Source: Thermalbibacter longus | GTDB taxonomy: Bacteria > Chloroflexota > Chloroflexia > Thermomicrobiales > Thermomicrobiaceae | DNA: 64,000 nucleotides | NCBI RefSeq assembly: GCF_023806485.1 | Contig: NZ_JAMSLR010000002.1 | Coordinates: 248,001 to 312,000 of the forward strand | Direction of reading: 5' to 3' | In this document: positions 31,862 through 39,748 of the stretch, one piece after another | Layout of the letters: every line of letters begins with the position of its first letter | Position numbering within the stretch: the first letter of the stretch is position 1 | Translations under genes and position numbers: made by a program | The notes under the pieces: model-generated | Databases searched by the model: none | What the model was told of the DNA's origin: nothing | Seen by the model: the letters and a program-made list of their open reading frames with translations, nothing else

Positions 31862-32323
31862 ATGACGACGCTGACACGGCGAGAGTTCTTTCACGACGTG
31901 ATCGGAGCGCTGCGCAGCCGGCTACCTGCCGGGCTGGCAGATTTTCGCATCGCGCAGGCGCAGCATCTGTTGAAGATCTACTACGCGCAACCGCGCATCC
32001 ACTACGAGGTCTGGGTGAATGGCCGTGACAGGCACATCGAGATCGGCCTGCACTTCGAAGACGGGCCCGAGAGCACCGAGCAGCTCTTGCTCTGGCTCGA
32101 CCGGCACATCCTGGAACTGAAGCATGAACTGGGGCCGGAGACGGAGCTGGAACGCTGGACGCAGAGCTGGGGCCACCTCTACCAGCACCTTCCGTACCAG
32201 CCGCTGACCGAAGCGCTGGCGGGAGAGATCGGCCGGCGACTCGCTCGCTTCATCGTCGTCGTTGAGCCGCTGCTGCGCGAGTGGAGACAGGCGCGGACGA
32301 GGCTCTCCGCTGCTCGCCGTTGA
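31862..32323 (+). CDS. Conserved-looking hypothetical protein
   Basis: The protein has 153 residues and starts at MTTLTRREFFHDV; a much longer in-frame extension upstream runs antisense through the kinase gene and is rejected. It is soluble and mixed alpha/beta: RIAQAQHLLKIYYAQPRIHYEVWVNG, HIEIGLHFEDGPESTEQLLLWLDRH, LGPETELERWTQSWGHLYQHLPYQPL, ending in a long helix (GEIGRRLARFIVVVEPLLREW). The acidic/aromatic pattern is distinctive, but no family was recognised. No clear ribosome site is present. It converges on the flippase-like gene. Confidence 0.74.
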   Translation: MTTLTRREFFHDVIGALRSRLPAGLADFRIAQAQHLLKIYYAQPRIHYEVWVNGRDRHIEIGLHFEDGPESTEQLLLWLDRHILELKHELGPETELERWTQSWGHLYQHLPYQPLTEALAGEIGRRLARFIVVVEPLLREWRQARTRLSAARR

Positions 32324-32357
32324 AGGCTGAGCCCGAGATCACCCTGAAGGTGGCCGG

Positions 32358-33422
32358 TCAGTCCTCGCCGCCGGTGACGAGGCTCTCACCGGCCGGCGCA
32401 GGCAGCTCGGAAGCGGTAGCGAGCCCTGCAGAGCCGAGGCCGATGAGCGCTGGCGAGGAGCGGGCAGGCGCTGGCTGCTCGCCGCGCCGGACTTCGACCA
32501 GCACCGAGGGGTAGAGGGCGAGCAACGTGACCATCCCGATCGCTGTGCGGAAGAGCACGCCCACGGAGCGATAGGTGAGTGCGATGAACGTCGCGCGGCC
32601 GAGCCCGATGCCGATGTAGTTCAGCATGCCGGCCAGGCTCGCGTCGCTGGCTCCGATTCCACCAGGTGTGGGGACGAACAGGTGGGCCAGCATGCTGAAG
32701 CTGTGGACGTACAGCCCTTCGGCGAAGGCCACTCCTCGCACGGTCAGCGCGTTCACCAGGATGCAGACGACCGTGACCGAGAGCAGAGTCGTGCCGACGC
32801 TGAACACGGTGCCGCCGGTAAGCACGCCGGAGCGCAGCATGCGCTTCAGGTGGATCCGAAAATCCTCTTCGGTCGGGACAAGCCGGCGGGTGATCCGGCG
32901 CTGGCTCATGGCGCGGAGCAGCCACTCGGCCGGCCGCTCGCTGCGGAAAACCGCGATCAATACGGTAGTAATCACCGCCGCGAGGGCCGGGATCAGGAGC
33001 TGAACGGGGCGCTGCTCCGTCAGCAAGATCGCCGCCGTCGCCAGGGCGGAGACCGCCAGGAAGTCACCGAACATCTGCACGATCAGGCCAGGTGCGGCTT
33101 GGCGCATGCGTACTCGACCCCTGGCATGCTCCTCGACCAGCCGCGCGCTGAGGACGGAGCCTCCAGGAATGGCCGTGGCTGCCTGGGCGGCGAGGTAGCT
33201 GGTCAAGCCATCGATAACCCGGATGTCGAGATGAGCCGCGCGGAGATAGAACGCCCAGCGAAGTCCCTTGAGTATCTCGTTCGCGAGGAGGACGATGAGC
33301 AGCGAGAGGGCTGTCCCAGCCGACAGGCTGAGCAATGCCGTCATGAGCGCGCTGAGGTCGGTGAGGACGGCTATAGCGAGAACCGAAGCCAAAATTGCGA
33401 CGAAGAAAACCAGCCGTTTCAT
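32358..33422 (-). CDS. Flippase-like membrane protein (LPG synthase TM domain family)
   Basis: The protein has 354 residues and about eight transmembrane helices. It belongs to the UPF0104/lysylphosphatidylglycerol-synthase transmembrane family (AglD/MprF N-domain type). The typical late motif is FVPTPGGIGASDASLAGML; earlier parts show LLANEILKGLRWAFYLRAA and AIPGGSVLSARLVEEHARGR. Members without the soluble synthase domain, as here, are thought to flip lipids or lipid-linked sugars. The last ~35 residues are a proline/alanine-rich tail. It is transcribed alone. Family assignment is firm; the lipid is unknown. Confidence 0.92.
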   Translation of the reverse strand: MKRLVFFVAILASVLAIAVLTDLSALMTALLSLSAGTALSLLIVLLANEILKGLRWAFYLRAAHLDIRVIDGLTSYLAAQAATAIPGGSVLSARLVEEHARGRVRMRQAAPGLIVQMFGDFLAVSALATAAILLTEQRPVQLLIPALAAVITTVLIAVFRSERPAEWLLRAMSQRRITRRLVPTEEDFRIHLKRMLRSGVLTGGTVFSVGTTLLSVTVVCILVNALTVRGVAFAEGLYVHSFSMLAHLFVPTPGGIGASDASLAGMLNYIGIGLGRATFIALTYRSVGVLFRTAIGMVTLLALYPSVLVEVRRGEQPAPARSSPALIGLGSAGLATASELPAPAGESLVTGGED

Positions 33423-33676
33423 GCTGGCCGGGTAGTCCCTCCCACCTGTTGCCTCACAGCCAGGAGGCGCTGAAACCTGCGCGGCTCCGCATCGACTGCC
33501 GGATCGATCACATCGGGTCCGCGAGGCGTTCGCTCGGCATCGTCCCGCGGAGCCTCGTCAGACTGCACCCTTCGTGGACGCCACCTCAACTGTACCATGA
33601 ATCGCTCTTCGGTCAACACCGGTACTGGCCAGGCTCGTCGTAAAGATCGGTACACGCTGATCAGCAGTCGAGGGGC

Positions 33677-35434
33677 CTATCCAGGACCGGGTGGGAGCCA
33701 TCCGGCTTCACGCAGCATCTCGACCACTAGCAATCCATGCGTGATCTCTCTGCCTGTCCCGGCTTGATCGGGCCACCATTCCAGACGGCCGTACTCGAAG
33801 AGCTGCGCGGTGTACCAGCGCCCATCCGGCAGGTCGACGCGGTATTCCTCAGTGATCGGTAGCCCTAGCGTGTGCTGGCCGCCGTGGTCGATCCAGTACT
33901 GCTTGAAGCCGAAGCTCAGCGAATGTCCGCTCTCGGGGAAGTACCAGCGCTCCGCGCTGTCCTCGAAGGGCGCCACCGGAACCCAGGCATCCGCTGGGGC
34001 CGACGTGTAGTAGCCAATCGGCACGGGCTGGATCGCCTCGGCCGCCGGAGCCGCCGGGTCGTACGTCAGGATCGCCCGCTCGAAGTACTGGACGAAGCGT
34101 ACTGCCCCATCAACGCGAACCTCGCGGAAGAACTCGCTGATCGGAAGACCGAAGACGCGCCAGCCGCCGTTGGCCGACCAGTAGTCCATGAGCAGCTTCG
34201 GGACGTTGTGACCGGTCTCGGGGAAGTACGCGTATCGTGAGGGGTCCTTGGCCGGCACCGGATCGAGCGGTGGCCGGTTGCCCGGGTTGACGGTCGGGAC
34301 ATCCTCGTAGCCGGAGGGGGCGGCTGGGAGCTGGGCCGGTGCCTTGACCATCCAGAGGAACGTGATTGTGACCCAGTCCGACTCGGTCATGCCCAGATCG
34401 TGCCAGAAGGCACCGTCCGCGATGTCGATGCCGGCGGGGCTCTTTACCTCGCGCCCCTTGCCGTCGCGGCCATGGTTGTAGTCGCTGAAGTAGGCGGCCG
34501 CCGCTTGCGGAGTCCCCTGGGGCAAACCCTTCCAGCGGCGCTTCTCCGGCGGGTCCCAGTAGTTATCGTCGATATTCCAGGGGCCGACATCCCAGACAGG
34601 CAACACGACCGATCGCCCCTTGTACTCGATCAGTACTTGGTACTCGTTCCCGCCGTTCGAGGAGAGGACGCAGGCACAGGGCAGGGCCACGAACCGGTCG
34701 TTCTCCTGGATCACGTGGCCGTTGGCGGTCACCTGCCCGACCAGCCCCAGGCGATGCGCGTAGACGCGGAAGGTCGCGCCGGGGGAACCGGGGAGCGGAG
34801 GGGGAGGCGACGCGCTCTCGCCGGAGGTCGCGCGCAGGTAGTCTGCTTGAGCCCAGCCTACCAGGCCGTTGTAGCTCACCTGCCACCAGGTGATGCTCTG
34901 CCCGTCTACCTGGGGACCGCCGATCACCAGCATGGCTGCCCCTTCCGGTGCCACCGTGAGCACCGTCGCGCCATAGCCGGGCTGCTGGCGGACGTTTAGA
35001 CCCTGACCATCGGTGCCGGACACTTGCGCGGTGACACCGACTCCCAGGCTCGTGGCAGCCGACGATCCGCTCGCCTGCTGGGCCCGAGCGGGAGCGTCAT
35101 CATCAGAGGACAACGCGAGGAAATCGCTCAGCGCATATCCGGCGAGGTCGCCGTAGCTGACCGGGATCCAGACGTTCCCCTCGGTGTCAATCGTCGCCGT
35201 GCCGGTGACCCGTACCTCGGCTCCCTCGGGCATCACCGCGAGCGTGGCGGCCGCGAAGCTCGGGCCATCGCGCAGTCGCAGCCCGTCGCCATCGGTACCG
35301 CTGACAAGAGCGATGCCGCCAGGGGCGAAGTCGGTGGCAAGAACAGGAGAGAGAGCGGTGGTACAGAGCAGGAGCGAGCAGAGGGCGAGACAAACGAGAA
35401 CCCGCTTCTTCCCCAATCGGCTCCCCTTCCCCAT
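33677..35434 (-). CDS. Exported SH3b / barrel / LGFP-like repeat protein
   Basis: The protein has 585 residues. A signal peptide (VLVCLALCSLLLCTTALSPVLA) is followed by two bacterial SH3 domains, about residues 38-108 (VSGTDGDGLRLRDGPS) and 133-205 (VSGTDGQGLNVRQQPG). After a proline linker comes a domain with LPVWDVGPWNIDDNYW and SPAGIDIADGAFWHDLG, a double-psi-barrel-like module found in RlpA-like cell-wall proteins. The C-terminus has two ~110-residue repeats centred on (Y/W)FPE(T/S)GH and GLPI(S/T)E(F/E), followed by QYFERAILTYDP or QLFEYGRLEWWP. SH3b domains bind peptidoglycan, so surface attachment is likely. A degraded relative lies at 10855-11324. Confidence 0.9.
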   Translation of the reverse strand: MGKGSRLGKKRVLVCLALCSLLLCTTALSPVLATDFAPGGIALVSGTDGDGLRLRDGPSFAAATLAVMPEGAEVRVTGTATIDTEGNVWIPVSYGDLAGYALSDFLALSSDDDAPARAQQASGSSAATSLGVGVTAQVSGTDGQGLNVRQQPGYGATVLTVAPEGAAMLVIGGPQVDGQSITWWQVSYNGLVGWAQADYLRATSGESASPPPPLPGSPGATFRVYAHRLGLVGQVTANGHVIQENDRFVALPCACVLSSNGGNEYQVLIEYKGRSVVLPVWDVGPWNIDDNYWDPPEKRRWKGLPQGTPQAAAAYFSDYNHGRDGKGREVKSPAGIDIADGAFWHDLGMTESDWVTITFLWMVKAPAQLPAAPSGYEDVPTVNPGNRPPLDPVPAKDPSRYAYFPETGHNVPKLLMDYWSANGGWRVFGLPISEFFREVRVDGAVRFVQYFERAILTYDPAAPAAEAIQPVPIGYYTSAPADAWVPVAPFEDSAERWYFPESGHSLSFGFKQYWIDHGGQHTLGLPITEEYRVDLPDGRWYTAQLFEYGRLEWWPDQAGTGREITHGLLVVEMLREAGWLPPGPG

Positions 35435-35450
35435 CCAGGTGTCCCGCTCC

Positions 35451-35480
35451 GTGATCGCTCATGCGTGACCGGGCGATCAC
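35451..35480. promoter_or_regulatory. Inverted repeat upstream of the SH3/LGFP-like gene
   Basis: GTGATCGC (35451-35458) and GCGATCAC (35473-35480) are perfect 8-base inverted arms 14 bases apart, 17 bases upstream of the ATG at 35434. A dimeric regulator site is possible; an mRNA stem is the alternative. Confidence 0.35.
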
Positions 35481-35713
35481 CGTGCCTGCAACGTAGCACC
35501 GGCCACGCGGGTCATTCCCCCATGCTGGTCGACTCCGCGGCCCCCGGCCGGTGTACGGTCCTGGATACGGCTCTCTTGTTGTGATGGAGGCTACCACCGC
35601 TCGCGCTCGAGCGCAACCAGGAAAAGAGTGTGAGACCACGCGGGGCCGGCATGGATCGGGCAGAGAGTACAATCAAGGGCGTGCCTGCGCGGAGAGGCGG
35701 GATGGGAGGTCCA

Positions 35714-36556
35714 ATGGCACAGGTGCAAACCACGCTGAGCACGACGGAGATCGAGCGACTCACAGCCCTGGCCCGCGAACTGCGACGCGAGGTGCTGATC
35801 ATGACCACCGAGGCTGGGTCGGGCCACCCGACGAGCTCGATGTCGGCGGTGGAGATCCTGGTTGCGCTCTACTTCGGCGGTATCTTGCGGTACGACCCCG
35901 CTCAGCCACGCTGGCCAGATCGCGATCGCTTCATCATGTCGAAGGGGCATGCCGCCCCCATCCTCTACGCGGTGCTGGCGGAAGCCGGGTACTTTCCCAA
36001 GGAACAGCTCCGGACGCTGCGCCAGCTCGGCAGCCCGCTGGAGGGTCATCCGAATATGCGGCGGCTGCCTGGGGTCGAAGCCTCCACGGGCAGCCTGGGG
36101 CAGGGTCTCTCCATCGGGCTTGGGCACGCGCTGGCGGCACGGCTGGAAGGCCGGAGCTACCACGTGTACGTCCTCCTGGGCGACGGCGAGATCGAGGAGG
36201 GCCAGGTCTGGGAGGCCGCCATGGCCGCTGCCCACAGCCGCGTGGGCAACCTGGTCGCAATCGTCGACCACAACCGCTACCAGCAGACGACCGGGGTGGC
36301 AAGCGTCACCGACCCGCTGTCCTATGCCGATAAGTGGCGTGCCTTCGGCTGGAAGGTCGACGAGGTCGACGGGCACGACCTGGTCGCAGTCCATCAGGCA
36401 CTGCGCTTCGCAACGGCCTTCGAGGACGGCCCCTTCGCGATCATTGCCCACACGGTCAAGGGCAAAGGGGTGCGCTTCCTGGAGCAGGACTTTACCTGGC
36501 ACGGGCGGGCAGTGCCGCGCGACCGGCTGCAACAGGCATTGGAGGAGCTCGGATGA
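35714..36556 (+). CDS. Transketolase, N-terminal (TPP-binding) subunit
   Basis: This 280-residue first half of a two-gene transketolase interconverts pentose, hexose and triose phosphates with thiamine diphosphate. Motifs include TEAGSGHPTSSMSAVEIL, SKGHAAPILYAVLAE, GSLGQGLSIGLG and the diphosphate-binding GDGEIEEGQVWEAAMAAA followed by DHNRYQQT. ATG 35714 is chosen with GGGAGG just upstream; ATG 35702 (preceded by GGAGAGG) is an equally possible start four codons earlier. The stop overlaps the C-terminal subunit start (ATGA). Split transketolases are common in Chloroflexota, archaea and many Gram-positives. Confidence 0.96.
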   Translation: MAQVQTTLSTTEIERLTALARELRREVLIMTTEAGSGHPTSSMSAVEILVALYFGGILRYDPAQPRWPDRDRFIMSKGHAAPILYAVLAEAGYFPKEQLRTLRQLGSPLEGHPNMRRLPGVEASTGSLGQGLSIGLGHALAARLEGRSYHVYVLLGDGEIEEGQVWEAAMAAAHSRVGNLVAIVDHNRYQQTTGVASVTDPLSYADKWRAFGWKVDEVDGHDLVAVHQALRFATAFEDGPFAIIAHTVKGKGVRFLEQDFTWHGRAVPRDRLQQALEELG

Positions 36557-37515
36557 ACCTCGGCACTCGCGTTGGACTCAAGCTGGGTAAGGCGACCCGA
36601 GACGCTTTCGGCGAGGCCCTGCGCGATCTGGGCCGTGAATTCCCGGATGTCGTCGTCGTCGACGGTGACGTGAGCAATTCGACCCGCACCGAATGGTTCG
36701 CGAAGGAGTTCCCCGACCGCTTCTTCAACGTCGGCATTGCCGAATCCAACCTGGTCGGTGTCGCGTCGGGGCTAGCAGCCAGCGGCAAGATCCCGGTCGC
36801 TGCCAGCTTCGCTTGTTTTCTCCTCTGCAACGCTTTCGACCAGATCCGCATGAGCGTGGCGTTCCCGCGCCTCAACGTGAAGCTCGTGGGCAGCCATGCT
36901 GGGATCAGCATCGGCGAAGATGGCCCGTCGCAGATGGGGATCGAGGACGTGGCGCTCGCCTGCGCGCTGCCCGGCCTGGCGGTGCTGGTGCCGGCCGACG
37001 AGCACGCGACGCGGTCGGCGACGCGCGCCATGATTCTGCACGAGGGGCCGACCTACCTGCGCCTGGGACGCCCGCCGGTTCCGGTCGTCTACGACGAGTC
37101 GTTCGAGTTCGTGATCGGGAAGGCGTACCAGCTTCGCGCGGGCCACGACGTGACGCTGGTGGCGAACGGCATCATGGTCGCGGCGGCGCTCGATGCGGCC
37201 GAAGAGCTCGCGGGCCGGGGGATCCAGGCGCGCGTGCTGGACATGCCGACCGTCAAGCCGATCGACGAAGAGGCCCTGGTGGCGGCGGCCCGCGAGACCG
37301 GCGGTATCGTCGTCGCCGAGGAGCACCTGCACTACGGCGGGCTGGGGAGCGTGGTGGCGATGACGGTCGCGCGTCGGTATCCCTGCCCGATGGCGTTCGT
37401 CGACCTCGACGATACCTATGCTGAGTCGGGCGCGCCCGACGACCTGCTACGCGCCTACGGCCTGACCGCCGAGCGGATCGTCGAGGCTGCCGAGAGCGTG
37501 GTGGCGCGCCGGTGA
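36553..37515 (+). CDS. Transketolase, C-terminal (pyrimidine-binding) subunit
   Basis: This 320-residue second half of the split transketolase is related to the C-part of DXP synthase. It contains the pyrimidine-binding domain with the catalytic-type glutamate in FFNVGIAESNLVGVASGLA, the FDQIRMSVAF and SHAGISIGEDGPSQMGIED segments, and a C-terminal transketolase_C domain (VTLVANGIMVAAALDAAEEL, ARVLDMPTVKPIDEEAL). It is coupled by ATGA to the N-subunit, with which it must assemble to form the active site, and its own stop overlaps the rpiA start by 4 bases (GTGA). The three genes form one operon. Confidence 0.96.
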   Translation: MNLGTRVGLKLGKATRDAFGEALRDLGREFPDVVVVDGDVSNSTRTEWFAKEFPDRFFNVGIAESNLVGVASGLAASGKIPVAASFACFLLCNAFDQIRMSVAFPRLNVKLVGSHAGISIGEDGPSQMGIEDVALACALPGLAVLVPADEHATRSATRAMILHEGPTYLRLGRPPVPVVYDESFEFVIGKAYQLRAGHDVTLVANGIMVAAALDAAEELAGRGIQARVLDMPTVKPIDEEALVAAARETGGIVVAEEHLHYGGLGSVVAMTVARRYPCPMAFVDLDDTYAESGAPDDLLRAYGLTAERIVEAAESVVARR

Positions 37516-38243
37516 CAACAAGGTCCGGGGGTGACCGGGGCAGCACGGCGAGGCTCAAGCGCCTGGCGGCGACGGCTGCCGCCGAGCTGGTCGAGCCGGG
37601 GATGGTCGTCGGGCTGGGCAGCGGCTCGACGGCTGAGCTGGTCATCCACGAGCTGGCGGCCCGGGTTCGCGCCGGAACCGTGCTGACCGGCGTCTCCACG
37701 TCGCGACGCTCGGAGCGTTTGGCGCGACGGCTCGGGATCCCGCTGCTGGCCCCGGAGGAGGCGCCGAGCATCGATCTGGCGATCGACGGCGCCGACGAGG
37801 TCGAGCGGGGGACGCTGCACCTGCTGAAGGGGCGAGGCGGCGCGCTAGTTCGCGAGAAGCTGGTCGCCGCGCTGGCCAGGCGACTGGTGATCGTGGTCGA
37901 TGTCTCCAAGCTGGTCGACCGCCTAGGGGAACGGACGCCGGTTCCCGTAGAGGTGGTGCCGTTCGCCTGGATCGAGCCGGCACGGGAACTCGAGCGCCTG
38001 GGCGGGAAACCCGTGCTCCGGCATACCGCGCTCGGCCAGCCGTACCGTACTGACAACGGCAACCTGATCCTCGATGTCGACTTCGGCCCGCTCGACCAGC
38101 CGGAGGCGCTGGCGCGCGAGATCAAGCTGATTACCGGAGTCGTCGATCACGGGCTCTTCCTCGGCCTCACCGATACCGTCATCGTCGGCGAGCCGGATGG
38201 GGTGCGGGTGCTGCGCCGCGAGCAGCCCCGGGCAGCCCGCTAG
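37512..38243 (+). CDS. rpiA: Ribose-5-phosphate isomerase A
   Basis: This 243-residue enzyme interconverts ribose 5-phosphate and ribulose 5-phosphate. The signature sites are clear: GMVVGLGSGSTAELVIHEL (phosphate binding), TSRRSERLA, DLAIDGADEVE with the catalytic acid, LLKGRGGALVREKLVA and VVDVSKLVDRLGE. It starts with GTG overlapping the transketolase stop, so it is translated with the operon. With the two transketolase subunits it provides most of the non-oxidative pentose phosphate pathway; transaldolase and Rpe are elsewhere. Confidence 0.97.
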   Translation: MTTRSGGDRGSTARLKRLAATAAAELVEPGMVVGLGSGSTAELVIHELAARVRAGTVLTGVSTSRRSERLARRLGIPLLAPEEAPSIDLAIDGADEVERGTLHLLKGRGGALVREKLVAALARRLVIVVDVSKLVDRLGERTPVPVEVVPFAWIEPARELERLGGKPVLRHTALGQPYRTDNGNLILDVDFGPLDQPEALAREIKLITGVVDHGLFLGLTDTVIVGEPDGVRVLRREQPRAAR

Positions 38244-38247
38244 CCGC

Positions 38248-38289
38248 TTGCCAGCGTCTCTAACCGTGGCTATACTGTACGTACAGTAT
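38248..38289 (+). promoter_or_regulatory. Promoter with perfect palindrome over the -10
   Basis: TTGCCA (38248-38253), 17 bases and TATACT (38271-38276). The -10 lies inside a perfect 18-base palindrome, ATACTGTACGTACAGTAT (38272-38289), which extends across the expected start point. The arrangement is typical of an operator for a dimeric repressor controlling the LysM-C39 gene. Confidence 0.75.
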
Positions 38290-38322
38290 GTACGGTCACA
38301 GTGAGCCAGGGAGAGGGTGCCG

Positions 38323-39618
38323 ATGGAGAGACGGAGAGAGACCAACCGGAGCCTGGTGGCACTCTACGCGACCAGGCAACGGCAGCTCCGGCGCGAGCGC
38401 CTCCTGGCGCTGCCGGTACCGGAACGCCGGGTACACCAGTTCGGCCGGCGGCCGGTCAAGCGCTCACCTCGCCGCCATGTCCCACCGGCCCTGCTCCTCG
38501 GTGGACTTTCGGCCATGTTGGCGAGCCCCGGGGTCGTCGACGCCTCCACCACTCACCTGATCCAGCCAGGCGAGACCCTCAGCGAGATCGCGGCCCGCTA
38601 CGGCACGACCGTGCAGGCCCTGGTCCAGCTCAACGGCATCGCGAACCCCGACTATATCCTCGCCGGGAGCGAGCTCCGCATCTCCGAAGCATCGAGCATC
38701 ACTGCCAGGCGCCACCGCGTCCAGGAGGGCGAGACCCTCGCGGAGATCGCGCGACAATACGGCGTCACGGTCGAGGCGATCGCCGCCGCGAACGAGCTGG
38801 CCGATCCCGACCTGGTGCCGGCCGGGGTCGAGCTGGTGATCCCCGCAGAGAGCAACGAGCCAGCGTCCAGCCAGCCCGATAGCCTGATCCACGTTGTGGC
38901 TCCAGGTGAGACGCTCAGCGCGATCGCCCGGCGCTACGGTGTGGACGTCGCCGCGCTGATGCAGGCGAATGCCCTGCCGGATGCCAATCGGATCTTCGAG
39001 GGACAGATGCTCCGGGTACCGGCAGCTCGCCCGACCACGACCCAGTCCGGCCAGGGCGTGCTGCTGAGCGGCGTGCCGGCGTTGCGGCAGTCTCTCCCAT
39101 TGAGCTGTGAGTCCGCCTCGCTGAGCATGGTGACTGCCTACTACGGCCGGCAGGTCTCGGAGTGGGTCTTCATCGAGAACATGCCGTACCACCCCAACCC
39201 GCACCGGGGCTTCCGCGGCGACATGAACGGGGCTTTCGGCGGCACCGATGACTACGGCGTCTACGCCGAGCCACTCGTGCCGCTCCTGGAGCGCTACGGG
39301 TTCCAGGCGCAGGTGGTCTATGCCCAGGGTGATGCCAGCGTGCTGCGTTCGGAGCTCGATCGTGGCCGCCCGGTCGTGGTCTGGATGACCAACATGGCCA
39401 GCGTTCAGCCCCGGCTGACGGCCGAGTACGAGGGCGAGACGTTCACGCTGGTGCCGCAACAGCACGCTGTCGTCGTCTACGGCTACGACCAGGATTGGGT
39501 CTACATCGCCGACCCGGGAGACGGCCAGTACCGCGCGTTCTCCTGGGACGACTTCATGCGCTCCTGGGGTTACTTCGACGGCATGGCGTTGCTGATCAGC
39601 CCGGCTCCCTGGGGCTGA
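38323..39618 (+). CDS. LysM x3 + C39-like peptidase, secreted cell-wall protein
   Basis: The protein has 431 residues; the ATG at 38323 is used, 6 bases after GGGAGAGG, in preference to a GTG that overlaps that site. A charged N-terminus precedes a hydrophobic export segment (ALLLGGLSAMLASPGVVDA). Three LysM domains follow (PGETLSEIAARYGTTV, EGETLAEIARQYGVTV, PGETLSAIARRYGVDV, each ~44 residues), which bind peptidoglycan or chitin. The C-terminus is a C39_2-like papain-fold peptidase with Cys in LPLSCESASLSMV, His in PQQHAVVVYGYD and Asp in IADPGDG. It is probably a wall-bound protease or peptidoglycan enzyme. The palindromic promoter suggests tight control. Confidence 0.92.
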   Translation: MERRRETNRSLVALYATRQRQLRRERLLALPVPERRVHQFGRRPVKRSPRRHVPPALLLGGLSAMLASPGVVDASTTHLIQPGETLSEIAARYGTTVQALVQLNGIANPDYILAGSELRISEASSITARRHRVQEGETLAEIARQYGVTVEAIAAANELADPDLVPAGVELVIPAESNEPASSQPDSLIHVVAPGETLSAIARRYGVDVAALMQANALPDANRIFEGQMLRVPAARPTTTQSGQGVLLSGVPALRQSLPLSCESASLSMVTAYYGRQVSEWVFIENMPYHPNPHRGFRGDMNGAFGGTDDYGVYAEPLVPLLERYGFQAQVVYAQGDASVLRSELDRGRPVVVWMTNMASVQPRLTAEYEGETFTLVPQQHAVVVYGYDQDWVYIADPGDGQYRAFSWDDFMRSWGYFDGMALLISPAPWG

Positions 39619-39720
39619 CGCCGGGCCAGCGCTCGGCTGCTGGCAGAGCGCAACCGGTGCAGAGAGCCCTGCGGCTCACCAGCGGTCGATGCCGTCTGGT
39701 GTTGCGTGTAGAGGTGTCAG

Positions 39721-39748
39721 GTTGGAGGTGGATGAGACCACCTCCAAC
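39721..39748. terminator. Hairpin terminator between convergent genes
   Basis: Arms GTTGGAGGTGG (39721-39731) and CCACCTCCAAC (39738-39748) pair perfectly over 11 bases with a 6-base loop, just beyond the stop of the oxidase subunit I gene and about 100 bases after the LysM-C39 gene. No T-run follows. It could serve both genes. Confidence 0.68.

Noticed and set aside
38272-38289. Possible LexA (SOS) box
   Set aside because: It begins TACTGT and ends ACAGTA like the E. coli box, but the CTG and CAG triplets are 6, not 10, bases apart, and it does not match the Gram-positive GAAC-N4-GTTC form either.
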